Positions 1 through 11,770 of a stretch of DNA of 64,000 nt are shown in pieces (within the stretch, counting starts at the first letter, position 1; each line of letters starts with the position of its first letter). Origin of the DNA: Armillaria gallica (lineage: Eukaryota > Basidiomycota > Agaricomycetes > Agaricales > Physalacriaceae); NCBI GenBank assembly GCA_037576215.1, contig JBANDB010000010.1, positions 2,170,001 to 2,234,000 of the forward strand, written 5' to 3'. A program made the position numbers and the translations under genes. The notes beneath the pieces are model-generated. The model saw only the letters and a list, made by a program, of their open reading frames with translations. It did no database searches and was not told the DNA's origin.

Positions 1-271
1 ACGAGGTGCCGAGGAAGCAGAAGACTAAGCGTCTGTTCTCTGCCCGGCTCTCCTGCGCAAGACACTTATCATCCTCGCAAAACTTTTCGGCAAAAGCGCC
101 ACTTCTTCTTAAACGCTCGTACAATGTTCCAGAAGGTATATGTGACATTTCAGCGCCAAAGGCGCCTGAAATCTTCGTCTGACCAGGCCTAAAGAGGGAA
201 CCCGTGTGAAGTGCAGGTGGAAAGGGGAAAACATGAAGGTCGGAGGTATCATCCGAAGTGCCGCAAGGCAT
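1..271 (-). CDS. Possible 5' part of an unknown gene, cut by the window edge
   Basis: Reading the minus strand from an ATG at 271, the frame stays open for 90 codons to the window edge, so the end is not seen. The predicted peptide is rich in Ser, Gly and Arg and shows no motif I recognise. No upstream exon is evident. It could be the first exon of a gene lying to the left or a chance open frame. No function is proposed. Confidence 0.3.
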   Translation of the reverse strand, partial: MPCGTSDDTSDLHVFPFPPALHTGSLFRPGQTKISGAFGAEMSHIPSGTLYERLRRSGAFAEKFCEDDKCLAQESRAENRRLVFCFLGTS

Positions 272-1581
272 CGGCTCGGGCTCCAAGAGAACAGGTTATA
301 CCAACATTAGGCAATGTGTTGAGCCATTTTCCCCTTTGACTAGCATTGGATAGTAGGATATCTTCCAATGGCAAACAGTCGTAGGGTCGTACGTCGGAAG
401 AGGACACCGCTGATCCTCAGAGAGAATCCTGGACCACGAACGAAGTCGAACGGCCGGGTTAAGCCTATTCGTTCAGGGCGCGTCCCCTAGCGAACATCTT
501 GATCTCCTTGTCGCCACCCTCTCACAGAGATTATGTCCTCATCTGCCAGAATGGCTGAAGAGAGGCAGATAGGAAAGGCTGTAATGGGTGGAACGTGGGG
601 TTTATGCTGGACCGCTAGGGCAAGCAGTGCAGCCGCAGTAGTCAGCAAACTACGAATTTCACAAGTTTGCTGTGGAAAGGACGCTGTAAGGTCCGATCAG
701 TCCAGCAGTGGACGGTTTGGGGTCAAGGTGCTCTTTTCCGGCAGACAGAAACGATCAGAGTCCTGTTCGTTGTCGCGAGCATCTATGAGGTGGTGTAAAG
801 ATGATTGAAAGAGGAAGAAAAGGGAGAAAATGCTTACCATGATGTGAGCAAAAAAGGGACCAGCGTAGGCAAGCCGTGCCGCTAGCCGCTAGCCGCCACG
901 CCAACCGTCATTTCCAAACGTTATATCCACCCTCCCAGTCCGAATCCATGTGACACAAGCATCTGCGTAGCTATGGTCGTGGCTATGGCGGAGAATGCGC
1001 GGTGATGATGATACTGTAGAGTGTGCTGTTTGATGAACCTTTACCGTCGAGCGTCATGGCGACTTTGGGTCAATCCTGCGACTACGCACTGCTCAATTGT
1101 TCCTGTGCAATTCATACCGGCCATCAGAACGAGTTCGAGGTGCTGGTCTGTTGATCGTTAACGAAAGTGATTTCACTGGTGCGAAACGGGAGCTGAGTCT
1201 TCGGGGATAGAGATGCGGGTGCTGTCGCTAGAAGCGCTTGACAAGGTTCGTCTAGCGTCCTGCAATGCCGGCGGGGAAACAGACTTGGCCGAGAAAAAAA
1301 AATTACCAGGTGCCATACCATACTGATTCAGGACATCCAAGTCCGACCTCGGGGTATGGTCGACCTGACAACTCTTTCTTCTTTCCTCTATGCGCAATGC
1401 GAAGGGTTTGGTTCCTGTGGTCCTGATATACATTCAGTTGTTTTCAAGCTGTAATACATGATCAACGTTCACACAGGAATGAAAATGCACTAACATCGGG
1501 AGGCTCGGAAATGAATTCCCCTTGCAGACAACCAGATAAAAGAATGTGCTTTGCTCTGGAGCTGTAGACCACAAGTTATCG
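272..1581. other. Non-coding stretch upstream of cyclase copy A
   Basis: I see no gene here. Short open frames on both strands lack family features and consistent splice sites. The last few hundred bases must hold the promoter of the cyclase starting at 1582, but no TATA box as clear as those of copies B and C is seen. Confidence 0.5.
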
Positions 1582-3176
1582 ATGGCACGATACGACAGCA
1601 TAATCTGCGACTTGGGAGACGTCCTCTTCACATGGTCTCCCCCGTCCAGCCACGCCATTCCACCGAAAACGCTGCGCGAAATTTTTTCCTCTGCGACATG
1701 GTTTGAGTACGAGAAAGGGCGCGTCTCCCAGCAGACATGCTACGACCGTCTTGGACACGAGCTCTCTCTCAATCCAGCCGACGTTCGCAAAGCAATCGAG
1801 GACTCCTGCGCCTCCCTAAAATGGGACAAGAATCTAGCGAGTTTCTTCCGGGAACTCAAAGATGCAAACCGAGAAGCGCTACGCATTTTCGCCATGTCCA
1901 ACATATCACAGCCAGATTATGAAGTGCTCCGGAGCATTTCGTCGGACATGGACTGGTCTATCTTCGATGACATCTTCACGTCCTTCGCAGCAGGCAGGCG
2001 TAAACCCGAGCTGGGTTTTTATCGCCATACACTGTCCCAGGCGAGCCTCGATCCCTCTCGAACCATTTTCATAGACGACAAACTGGAGAACGTGCTCTCT
2101 GCACGCTCCCAAGGACTGTACGGCCTCGTGTATCACAACCCCACGGAGCTGAAGCAGTCATTGCTCAATCTGTTGGGAAATCCAGTACTCAGAGGTCAAG
2201 ATTACTTGAAACAGAATGCAGGGTATCTTACCTCCGAATGCGCTGGACTAGCCATTCAGGAAAACTTCGCTCAGCTGCTCATTCTGGATATGACCAATGA
2301 CCGGTAAGTCTATGGTCCTGGGTGTCTTGGAGATCAGGTACTGACGGAGTGATAGCTCTTTGGTTGATTTGGATGTACCCAAAGAGGGAAAGTGGAACTT
2401 CTTCCCCGGTGAGTTGAACTAGTAGATCGCCGCGGTCAGCCAAGCTAATAATTGCCAAAGGGGACGGTCAACTTACGACGGCCAATTTTCCTTGTGACTT
2501 GGACACGACCTCACTTGGCCTCACAGTAATTCGAGCAAAAGAGGAAGTGGCTGCGTCTACAATGGATGAGATGTTGTTGTATGTGAACGAAGACGGAATC
2601 GTACAGGTGAATCTTTCTCCACAGGGAAACCGATGGCCGAAACCTGATCCGTCTGTATAGACGTACTTCGACTGCAACCGGCCACGAATTGATCCCGTCG
2701 TCTGTGTTAATGTTCTCAGTCTCTTCTATTCCTATGGTCGAGGAAATGAGATAAACCCGACCTTGGAATGGGTACACCAAGTTCTTCTCCATCGTGCGTA
2801 CCTCCAAGGATCGCGATACTACGAGACAGCAGAGTGTTTCCTCTTCTTCCTCTATCGATTTATCAGCAGCTGCGATAGCCCAGTGATCCATAATCGTTTC
2901 TATCCGCTCCTGAAAGACAGGGTTATGGAGCGAATCGGGAGAGAAGGAGACGGACTCGCCTTGGCGATGCGTCTTATTGTATGCGACTTCACAAAGCTGA
3001 AAAATGAGATCGACCTCCAGACTCTTCGAGGCCTCCAGCGTGAGGACGGGGGATGGGACTCCGGTTTGATATACAAATATGGGTCTTCGGGTCTCAGTAT
3101 TGGGAACCGGGGTCTGACGACAGTAATGGCTATCCACGCTATTCAATCTAATAGCCTGGCCAGGTCCTCTATATGA
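1582..3176 (+). CDS. HAD-class II sesquiterpene cyclase (AstC/drimane synthase type), copy A
   Basis: Predicted bifunctional sesquiterpene synthase: a class II beta domain protonates and cyclises farnesyl diphosphate and a HAD-like domain handles the phosphate. Four exons (1582-2303, 2356-2408, 2461-2606, 2661-3176) join in frame to 478 residues. The HAD domain covers about residues 1-235: motif I DLGDV near the start, motif II Ser in FAMSNIS, motif III Lys in RRKPEL, motif IV FIDDK. The class II acid motif DLDTT is at residues 271-275 and a QW-type motif QREDGGW at 433-439. The start is the ATG matching copy B; an earlier in-frame ATG at 1546 would add 12 residues. All donors are GT. Fungal relatives (AstC of astellolide, AncC of Antrodia) make drimane or albicanyl skeletons, so a drimane product is inferred. 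This is the least damaged of the three copies. Confidence 0.88.
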
Positions 3177-3283
3177 GGCGGCCATGAAGACCTTCAATAA
3201 TAGTAGTAAGTATTTTATTATGTTGTAGCTTATTGATTTCATACTGTTGCAACCCTGTATCAGGCTTCCCTTATTGTTTGATT

Positions 3284-3720
3284 CGTATATGAAGGATCCG
3301 ACTTTGACAGCGACGTCCGTCCTTCGTTGAGCTACGGGTGCATTTCAGGGGCGCATAGAGCCTGTCTTCGCCTCCCTGCTGCAGACATACGGTTCAACGG
3401 CGAAAGCCCGCTTGGCGAAATAAAGTAAGACAGGCAGACTACATTATAGCTGCTTCCACCGATGAGGATCGAACTCTGGTAATGTAAAAGATGCATTTAG
3501 GCGGGGTCGGTATAGTTAGTTGCCGGCCCTTCAGTGATGCCCTACTGTCAATGAGCAAGCAGCCGCGCAGAAAGCAATGATCCGCCTTAGATATCAAAGA
3601 AATATCTAAGAATTGGATATAAGAACATTGGAGAGAGGAAGAAATAAGTTTGCTCACTCGGAGCCGTCATTCAAACTGGCTGCCAGGCCCTTCGTCGACA
3701 TCGTGTAGGTCTTATAATCT
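3284..3720 (+). repeat. Duplicated downstream flank, copy A
   Basis: About 440 bases after cyclase copy A align in the same order and orientation with about 11325-11770 after copy B. Shared landmarks are cagcgacgt, gcgcatagagcctg/gcgcatagaacctg, cagacatac, and ggcccttcgtcgac close to the end. Small indels and many substitutions separate the two. No conserved open frame exists across both copies, so this is probably non-coding DNA that travelled with the gene. Confidence 0.75.
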
Positions 3721-6700
3721 CCAAAGAAAGGATGCAGACACGTCTACGGGATGCTATTGTCGTAACTGGTGCGAGAGACGTGTGATGGTCGTGGTTACCT
3801 TGCTGGAAGTAAGGTCTACCCCTAGTCACAGGTTTCCTTATCCGACTCTGCAAAATGTAAATATGTATAAACAATGCATATTCGGCATCGGCGGCAAGAA
3901 TCGGCAAGATAATATAATGTAAACGGCTGCGACGCGGCATGCTTCACATGTGTAACTAATGGAATCGAGCAGCAGCGGCAAGAGTCGGCAACATGATATA
4001 CTGTTCCTAATCAGGAAGCTGGACACGGGCTCTGAAATTGTTCAGAGATCATCGGGGGACCAATGGATGATGTAGAATATAAAATGAATATATTTCGGAT
4101 TTTTTGGCATCATCAATGGGGGCATTTGGCTGTTGAAATCCCTCGTCAAGAAGTGCATTAGAATGCAGGAAAATAACTCACCGGAGACATCTGCTGCATT
4201 TCTTTTATTCAATGGCAACTTTGGACAGTTTCTACTTTGTAAAATCAATGATACCAATTCAGAATATATTTACATGTCTTGACTCTGGGCACATGAGCAT
4301 TATAAAGTGCTGTGAACTTCATTTCTATACTACATTTTGTACCTAAATATGTATTTCAGGTAATAAATATCAAAATGGAAGGGTAGAAATATAAAAATGG
4401 GCCCATATATGCATCATAGATAATGCTCCTGAGGTGCTAGATGACACTGCAACAAACCGCTCATGAATCCGGTCAGTGGTTGCTGAGAAAATGGCGAATG
4501 TCCAGCTTCCATATATGTCCAGCTTCCTGATCGGGTACAGTAATGTAAGCTACCACACACGTTAATTCCCATAGCAATTCGGCCCGTACAAATGTGAATG
4601 TTTCGTATGGTATTCGATCGGTGGATTGTCGAGGAGACTGAGTGAGGGCTGTAGAGCATTAAATATTAGGCAAGTGTACATAGACTATAGCAGTAATATC
4701 CAATTTAGTAACTGACGATGTAAGTGCTGCCCTCAAACCTGCCACGCAACCAGTTCCCAGTCTCCTCATCACAACACCAGCACAACTTCAGCACTCAGAT
4801 ATCTGTTCAAAAAAATTCGGTAAGAATCTGTTTCGATCATGAAGAAATTAGGCTTATCTTTCGCAGCATGCTTCCGACATGCCTCTCAAGAAAAAGGTCG
4901 GCGCAGGGGGGTTGAGACTGATATAGATGGCATTTTTTGTACTCCGTGATAAAATTTAAAATGCCCTTGCTTTTTTCGGCCCTACTCAGTTATCTGAAGA
5001 GGTAAGGTAGTGTTCCGCAGTCAAAGCAGCGGGTCTTGCCGCTGCGCTGGCCTTCTTATATACTGCACTCTCATATTTGAAAGGGACAGCGACCAGTCAT
5101 AAGCTCCAGCAAGGTCGTACACGCCTCGGCACGCAGCGGGCACTTGTAGCGAAGAGACCCATGCTCATTCATTGGTCGGGACTTAGTTTACATAAGACCC
5201 TAGGGATAAATCGGCACATGACCGGTAACTCCGGTCAACCTCGAACCGATCAGCCGAAGTTCCGAGTTTTCGCAATTATAAGTAGCTTCTGTTTTCTACT
5301 CTGTCTTCACTGTGCTCATTAACCAAGAAACAAAAAACCAACTCAAAATCTAATCTAAGATTCTTTTCCCTTGCCATCTTTACTCCCCCTCGGGAACGCC
5401 CGAAAGTTTTCTTTCTCCCTCTGCAATTCGCCTTTACGCAGTCACTGAAATTCCACCCTGGGCTGCAGCTCTCAGCTCATCGCACTATCGAATGCTGCTA
5501 CTGTTGCATTTCGCAACGATGTTGGTCCCAGCGCTAGGCTTTTTTAGGAATACTGTTGTTAGTCTTCTCATGATAATCGATGGGCGACAGGTACCCGCAG
5601 TCCGCGAAGGTCCTAAGGTTATCATCAGAGTCAGATTTTTATCCTCGGTATTCGGTGGCAATTGCTTTGCGGCCCAGCGGGTTGAAGAGGAACGCCGCCT
5701 TCCGCGACTTTGAAATTCATACGAGTTCTAAATTTACTTGGAGTTTCAGCGGAGGACTCTTCCTAGCGTTTGGGTCTTGTCCTTTTCTCGTTGACGCTCA
5801 GAGGGCTCCAAGTTTACTAAGAGGTAAATACAGGAAGTTCTTCTAAATTAACATCTACCAACCTATTCGCCGGATTCTCGATCCTAGACTGATATTCAGC
5901 TCTATTCCAAAAATCCATCCCGACAGGGAGGACTTCCTTGAAGATGAGTACATCGACACTGAAATGGCAAACCTCGAGGGTGGGATCCTCGTGAAAATAT
6001 TCGCTCTTAGCCTGGATCTGTACACGCGTAACCGAATGAGACCCGTCCAAGAACCTGGAGATGCGCCAGCTTTTGTTCTGAATGATAAGCGAACCGTACG
6101 GTGCGACCCGCACCCACTCTTAACCAGGCATACTATCAGTGTCACAGGCTTTGGTGTCGGCCGCATTTTAAGGTCTGAAGGGAACGGGAATGCAACTGGG
6201 TGTCATTTACGGATTCATTTGTATTCTTTTCCATTCATAGATCACAAATTAACGTTCTTATACATAGACAACCTTCAAGAAGTTTCTCGTCTTTCCGAAG
6301 ACGACTGCTATGCCTTTGAAAATGTCAGGACTTCGCTTGAAAGTCTTCAGCAAAACCCTCGAGCTCCAATATCATTATTTGGTTAGCGCTCTAGGTATGT
6401 CTGGACAGAAGGCTCACTGAGGGTTGAAATGCCTTGCTTCCCATTTCCCCGTAATATGTTTCATCAGTGATAGTTTCCCTGACCCTGACAGGAGAAACTT
6501 TATCTGTTTCTGTGTGGTGCGGGGGGTCAGTAAGTTCGTTCCCTCAATTTGTCCGCAGAAACATACTCACAATCGCAAGAAGCCTAGCAATACATTCAAA
6601 TGACAAAAGTTCAATAGCTGAAGGACATTGCTTCGTGTGACAACGACAAGAAGGTTGCACCCGCCTTGCGCCTAAGTGCCGACCACGCTTTCAACTATTG

Positions 6701-7597
6701 AACTTCTCATATGTTCGAAGAGCTGCGAAGACACGGAACAATTGATGTATATTTCGACAACATATTGCTTTTCTTCTGATTTGATCTTCGAATTTCTGCG
6801 CATCATTGACCAGATCCCCTGGTTGTTAAGCCGCCATAGGATAAGGTGCGCATTATAACACTACAACTTAGTACTATAAGCGCCAATCTCTTGATATTGA
6901 TTTTCGCACTTAGAGGGACAGTGGTAATGACCGATTGGGCTAAGTTTGGATGAAGATGTGGGCCATAGTGTGGCCATGCCGGCACGAATGCGTCTGAATC
7001 CGGGTAAATAGGTACTAGGTAGGGAGGGAGGTAAGTAAGTACTTGGTTTTACACAGCAGTGTCCACACAGTGAACGCCAGTTCCAGACATTACAGATAGA
7101 ATTTTTTATCAGAGAGTTTAGAGTTTAGAAAACCGGTCCCAATAAGAAACACCGGGGTTCTGTGCCGCCACGAAACGTGTCACACTGGCAGACCATAGCC
7201 ACATCGTGCCGCTGTGATATCCCCCAGGTGCCAACTGGGAACATCTCACGGGTTTAATACAGCTACAGGGACCAAGGCGAAGGAATCAATTGAAGCTCTC
7301 AATAACCAGAGAAAGCGCATGTCTTGATTGAATAGAGCGGGAGACCCGGCCAGAAATCAAGGTGTGACAAGAACGTCTATGGTTGAAAGCGAAGCCAAGG
7401 TGCCGAACGGTACTTGACTGACACCGAATCACAAGCCAACTAAATTCGGCTTCAATTGCGGCAAATGCAGCCGCTCCTTTTAACCATTCACTTGCGGGAA
7501 TAAAGGATGGAAGGTGTGGGTCTGGCTTCACGCCTTAGCTTCAAGTTTCAACATACAAGCGCCCTCTATTTCTCTTATTTCGTCGATATCAAGACAT
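3721..7597. other. Long stretch without a confident gene
   Basis: A short motif (cggcaagaatcggcaagataata) near 3893 recurs diverged near 3976, a local tandem duplication. On the minus strand 5817-6113 is open for 98 codons and has the look of an exon (one Pro-Ala-Asn-Arg-Leu-Val-Asp-Val run near its end), but I recognise no family and found no consistent neighbouring exon. The rest is AT-rich or neutral sequence in which I see no gene. Confidence 0.4.
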
Positions 7598-8055
7598 GGG
7601 GCCGACCGTTCTGGGAAGGTGTTCATCGTGACAGGAGGGAACTCTGGCACTGGAGTCGGATTGTCGCCGGATGTTGCCTCCCTTCCAGCAATCGAAAACC
7701 CTGCTCTTTTTCAATGCTGTACTTTGATTTAAAACATCAACAGAATGATGCGGATTACCACCGGGCCTTCCGAACAAGGTGGTTTTCGCCCCCTTCCCCT
7801 ACCAGGTTGTCCGAATTGATGTATTCTTGGATACACTTCAAACTTCAAAGAGCTCCCATCTGCGGCCTATTCAACTCATCATCACACTTCCCGTCCTCTT
7901 GGTATTTAGCACGGCGCCTAAGTTCATATAGGCAGCAAATCTTAGACCCACGTCAGACTAACCCGTTACCACTATCAGTATTCGGGCACGGCGCTATAGG
8001 ACATCGGTTTGTCTTAGTGCAGCTGCTTGCATTCAGCTCGACGGTCAGGGCATTT
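7598..8055 (+). pseudogene. Decayed short-chain dehydrogenase/reductase fragment
   Basis: The frame at about 7604-7660 encodes GKVFIVTGGNSGTGVGL, the Rossmann TGxxxGxG nucleotide-binding motif of classical SDRs. About 350 bases later another frame gives FGHGAIGHRFVLVQLL, resembling the NxxGHF helix of the family. The frames between do not connect and contain stops, so this is a relic. SDRs serve as tailoring oxidoreductases of drimane alcohols in other fungi, which suits its place between two cyclase copies, but its former substrate is unknown. Confidence 0.5.
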
Positions 8056-8873
8056 CTTGGATGATGAAAGAAGGCCCAGGCTCCATCATAAACCGAGTCT
8101 TGGGGCACTTGATGCGCCCCGAAAGTTCCGAGATCACCATAATAGCCATAAACCGGCCAGATGCGTATCTTCAAGTTCATAAACCGTGGTTTGAGATCAA
8201 GTCCGAAGCACTCTCTTCTCTCACGTCAAACTCTTGCCACTGTCAAGCTGTGTGCAAACGGCTTTAGATGGTCTCAACGCGATATACATATCTTTTGATT
8301 GTATGCCGCACATAACGGCATGTGTGGATATCACGAGCTTCGCTCGGACTTGATTCCGTACTTTTTAGGGTATTGTCCTAACGGATCATCATCGTTGTAG
8401 ATAAAAAATATGACGACCAGTTATACAATCTCAACCTACCGACAGACTATGGTCGTGGAGCTCTTCTGCACGGAGACATAGAAGCTGTTACAGTAGAAGG
8501 GATGCAATTCGCTCAGAACACAGTCCGAGCTACAGGGGAACAGAGTTTTCCGACGAGACGGTCTCAGGAGGTCTATTACCATTCCGACGAAAAAGGACGT
8601 CAATCTGAGAGGGCCATAGCCTTGGATCACATCACATCGAATTTATGCCTAGAGTTGCTCGTTTTGCTACCTTAGGGTGTCCATTTCCGTTTCCTTGGCT
8701 TTCCGCTTATCTATATTTACCCACCTGTTGAACCTCCTTCACATGAACACAAGGCACCATAACAAATGGTGATGTGCTTGGGAATATGAGCACGCCAGAT
8801 CAACACACAGCACACAAACGGTTTCGCGGAAAGCCGAACGAACTCTCCTTTCTAAAAAATCACGATAAGTAAA
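8056..8873. other. Intergenic stretch before cyclase copy B
   Basis: I see no gene here. The 3' end carries the promoter of copy B, described separately. Confidence 0.5.
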
Positions 8874-8884
8874 TGTATATAAGG
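8874..8884 (+). promoter_or_regulatory. TATA box of cyclase copy B
   Basis: TGTATATAAGG lies about 35 bases before the ATG at 8919. A similar TTTATATAAAC lies at the same distance before the broken copy C, which suggests a shared ancestral promoter. Confidence 0.55.
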
Positions 8885-8918
8885 AGCTTCAGCTTGATTC
8901 AAAGTACTCAGAGCAGCA

Positions 8919-10923
8919 ATGACACGATACGACGCCATACTCTGTGACTTGGGGGACGTTCTCTTCACATGGTCTCCCTCAGCCAATCACACCCTTCCCT
9001 TGAACACCCTTCGCAGCGTTCTCTCCTCATCGACATGGTTCGAATACGAGAAGGGCCGAATCTCCCAGCAGACGTGCTACGATAGAATTGGACGGGAGTT
9101 ATCCATCAGCCCGGTAGACATCCACAAGGCAATCGAAGAATCTTGCGCCTCTTTGCGTTGCGACTCCGGTCTTGTGAGTTTCCTTCGGGAACTCAAAGAC
9201 TCGACAGGGGGTACCTTGCGCATCTTTGCCATGTCAAACATATCACAACCGGACTATGACGCTCTTCGGAGCGTTGGGGATATGGATTGGTCGATATTCG
9301 ATGGCATCTTCACCTCCTTTGCGGCGGGAGCACGTAAACCCGATCTCAAATTCTACAAATATGCGCTGTTACAGGCGAACCTGGAACCCTCCCGAACCAT
9401 ATTTATAGATGACAAGCTCGAGAACGTACTCTCTGCACGATCCCAAGGACTGCATGGTCTCGTGTATCGCGAATCCAAAGAGCTAAAGCAATCGCTGCTC
9501 AGCTTGTTTGGAGATCCAATTCAAAGAGGCCAAAGGTTTTTGAAGGAGAACGCGGGACGTCTGGTCTCAATGTGTGGCGGAATAGCTATACAGGAGAACT
9601 TTGCTCAGTTACTCATCCTGGAGATGACGAATGACCGGTGTTATGGTATTACCTACTACGTATCTTTGACTCATTATCTCCTTTCGCTATGATTCCCTTC
9701 TTCGAGTCATCATTACTCATTTCATCTCGCTAGACTGCTGTAGAATATTCTCGTTCCTTCTATGACAGACATATATATACAAGCAGTAGTGTATTAGATA
9801 CGACACTTTGAATTACAACCCCTTTACGCCTTTACTTACGAGTGAACTTAAGGGATTGCCGAACCTCTATAGGTTAATCGGAATCAAAGGCTCAAGCGAA
9901 CACTTACACGGTAACTGATTGAACTTTCTTCTATTATCATCCTCAGCTCTTATCTCTTACATCAGCGAAGGTAACGGATTCATCTATCTACGGATATACT
10001 AACCTTTTCTTCGCAGATTTACTCTCATTCGCAACAACCGGTGAGGATCAGGACTACTTACATTTCGGATGTTATGAGCTGACGGTGTGGCAGGTCTTTG
10101 GTTCAATCACATATAGCTGATAAGGAGGGAAAGTGGAACTTCTTCCGGGGCAAGTCTGGTTCCTTGGTCCATTAACAACGGAGCTGATGATAATCAAAGG
10201 GAGTGGTCAGCTTACCACAGCCGAGTTTCCTTGTGATTTGGACACCACTTCCCTGGGCCTTACAGTGATTCGAGCAAGAGTGAACGTGGCAGCATCTATA
10301 ATGGATGAGATGTTGAATTATATCAATGAAGACGGCATCGTACAGGTACTTATCCTCGAGCTCAAACCACCCTTGCGCGACTCACTGTCTCTTGTTAGAC
10401 ATACTTTGACCATGATAGGCCGCGAATCGATCCCGTTGTCTGCGTAAACGTCCTTCATCTCTTCTATTCCTACGGTCGAGGAAAGGAGATGAGCCTAACT
10501 TTGCAATGGGTGTATGAAGTTCTTCTTCATCGGGCTTATATCCAAGGGTCGCGTTATTACGAGACAGCAGAATGCTTTCTCTTCTTCCTCTATCGATTTA
10601 TCAGCGACTGCGATGATCCGGCCATCCATAGTCGCTTCTATCCGCTCCTAAAAGAAAGAGTTACGGAACGAATTGGGGCAGTAGGAGATGGACTTGCCTT
10701 AGCGATGCGCCTCATCGTTTGCGATTTCACTGGCGTGAGAAACGATATCGACCTTCAAACTCTTAGAACTTTTCAATGCGAAGATGGAGGATGGGATACC
10801 GGTTTGATATACAAATATGGATCTTCGGGGCTCAGTATTGGGAACCGAGGTCTGACGACGGCAATGGCTATCTATGCCATCCAGTGCAGCCTGGCCGGTT
10901 CATCGCTACGACAGAATCTCTAA
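8919..10923 (+). CDS. HAD-class II sesquiterpene cyclase, copy B, with an LTR in intron 1
   Basis: Paralogue of copy A with the same architecture. Exons 8919-9637, 10094-10149, 10200-10345 and 10399-10923 join in frame to 481 residues. HAD motifs are DLGDV, FAMSNIS, ARKPDL and FIDDK; the cyclase domain has DLDTT and QCEDGGW. Phases and exon sizes match copy A nearly base for base, which supports the model. Two splice sites are odd. The first donor now reads G|GTGTTATG because a solo LTR sits at the junction, and the second donor is GC (GCAAGT) where copy A has GTGAGT. If the first donor fails, translation runs on for about 17 codons into the LTR and stops, leaving only the HAD domain. The gene is therefore coding-intact but possibly mis-spliced. 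Confidence 0.83.
9639..10036. mobile_element. Solo LTR, 398 bases, in intron 1 of cyclase copy B
   Basis: The insert starts TGTTATGG and ends GCAACA, the usual TG...CA of LTRs, and is flanked by the perfect 5-base duplication ACCGG (9634-9638 and 10037-10041). Removing it restores a normal intron donor, ACCG|GTGAGG, and an intron about as short as that of copy A. No internal retrotransposon genes are present, so it is a solo LTR left by recombination. Ty1/copia and Ty3/gypsy elements both give 5-base duplications; the superfamily is not decided. Confidence 0.85.
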
Positions 10924-11324
10924 TGATACTAGTCAGTACCAATTGTTTCGCAGTGTTAGATCTCGTACCATCCAATTGTTTATCTGATAGTGTGGGCTTC
11001 CCATATATCCTGAGGAGGAACTACTTATATACTTAGCCAGTGACAACTCAGAACTTTGTTCTTCGCCCAGTACATATACTGTGATAGGCGGTAGGTCCGA
11101 TTCTATCTCAGCAGTCAGCAGAAGACCTCGACCGAGAAGCAATAGAATCTTGTCACCCTGCTGCAATAACACAACCAAAAAACAATAGGCCTAGTCCTAC
11201 GGGAAGCATTCACCGTGGACGCTGCCTCGTTCGATAGTGAAGTACGCTCAAATGTTGCTTCAAGAAGCATTACATGACGTGTAACGTTCTGTGGCATTCT
11301 GTACTGAAAACGAGATGAGATTGG
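10924..11324. other. Region directly after copy B
   Basis: I see no gene. It is longer than the matching gap after copy A (about 400 against about 110 bases), so one side gained or lost DNA after duplication. Confidence 0.4.
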
Positions 11325-11770
11325 CGTATATAGGAACGATTTGAACTTTGGCAGCGACGTACGTTCTTCTTTGAGCTTGAAGGCTGTTGCACGCGCGCAT
11401 AGAACCTGGCTTGGAGGTGTCTGTTACACAGACATACTTTCCGACGATAAAAAAAAGCGTCGGGAAGAATGGCAGCCTGGTAGACTGACCATTGTAGAGC
11501 CGCCACTACCTACCAGAACCGAAATCTAGTGATGGAAAAGATACTATTTGGCAGCGGTCGGTGTTACCGGTCGCCAACCCTTCTTACCCTATTGCTAATG
11601 AGGCGCCAGTCGCCAGTTCAGCTATAATGCGTTCGCCGCCAGGATGATCTGACCATCTACGGGTGGGCATAAGAGCACTGGAGAGGAATAAATAAGCCTG
11701 GTCACTCTGAGTCGTCGCCCCAAACTGACTGTTAGGCCCTTCGTCGACGTCGTGCATCCCTAGTCTCCAA
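11325..11770 (+). repeat. Duplicated downstream flank, copy B
   Basis: Partner of the segment at 3284-3720. A 120-codon open frame runs on the minus strand through it (11584-11946), but the equivalent frame after copy A has a stop, so it is probably not a gene. Confidence 0.75.

Noticed and set aside
533..808. 91-codon plus-strand frame in the first kilobase
   Set aside because: Low-complexity, no motif, no upstream promoter or splice context; treated as chance.
7507..8064. 185-codon plus-strand frame overlapping the dehydrogenase relic
   Set aside because: The SDR motifs lie in a different frame at its start. The long frame reads as an out-of-frame shadow of decayed sequence.
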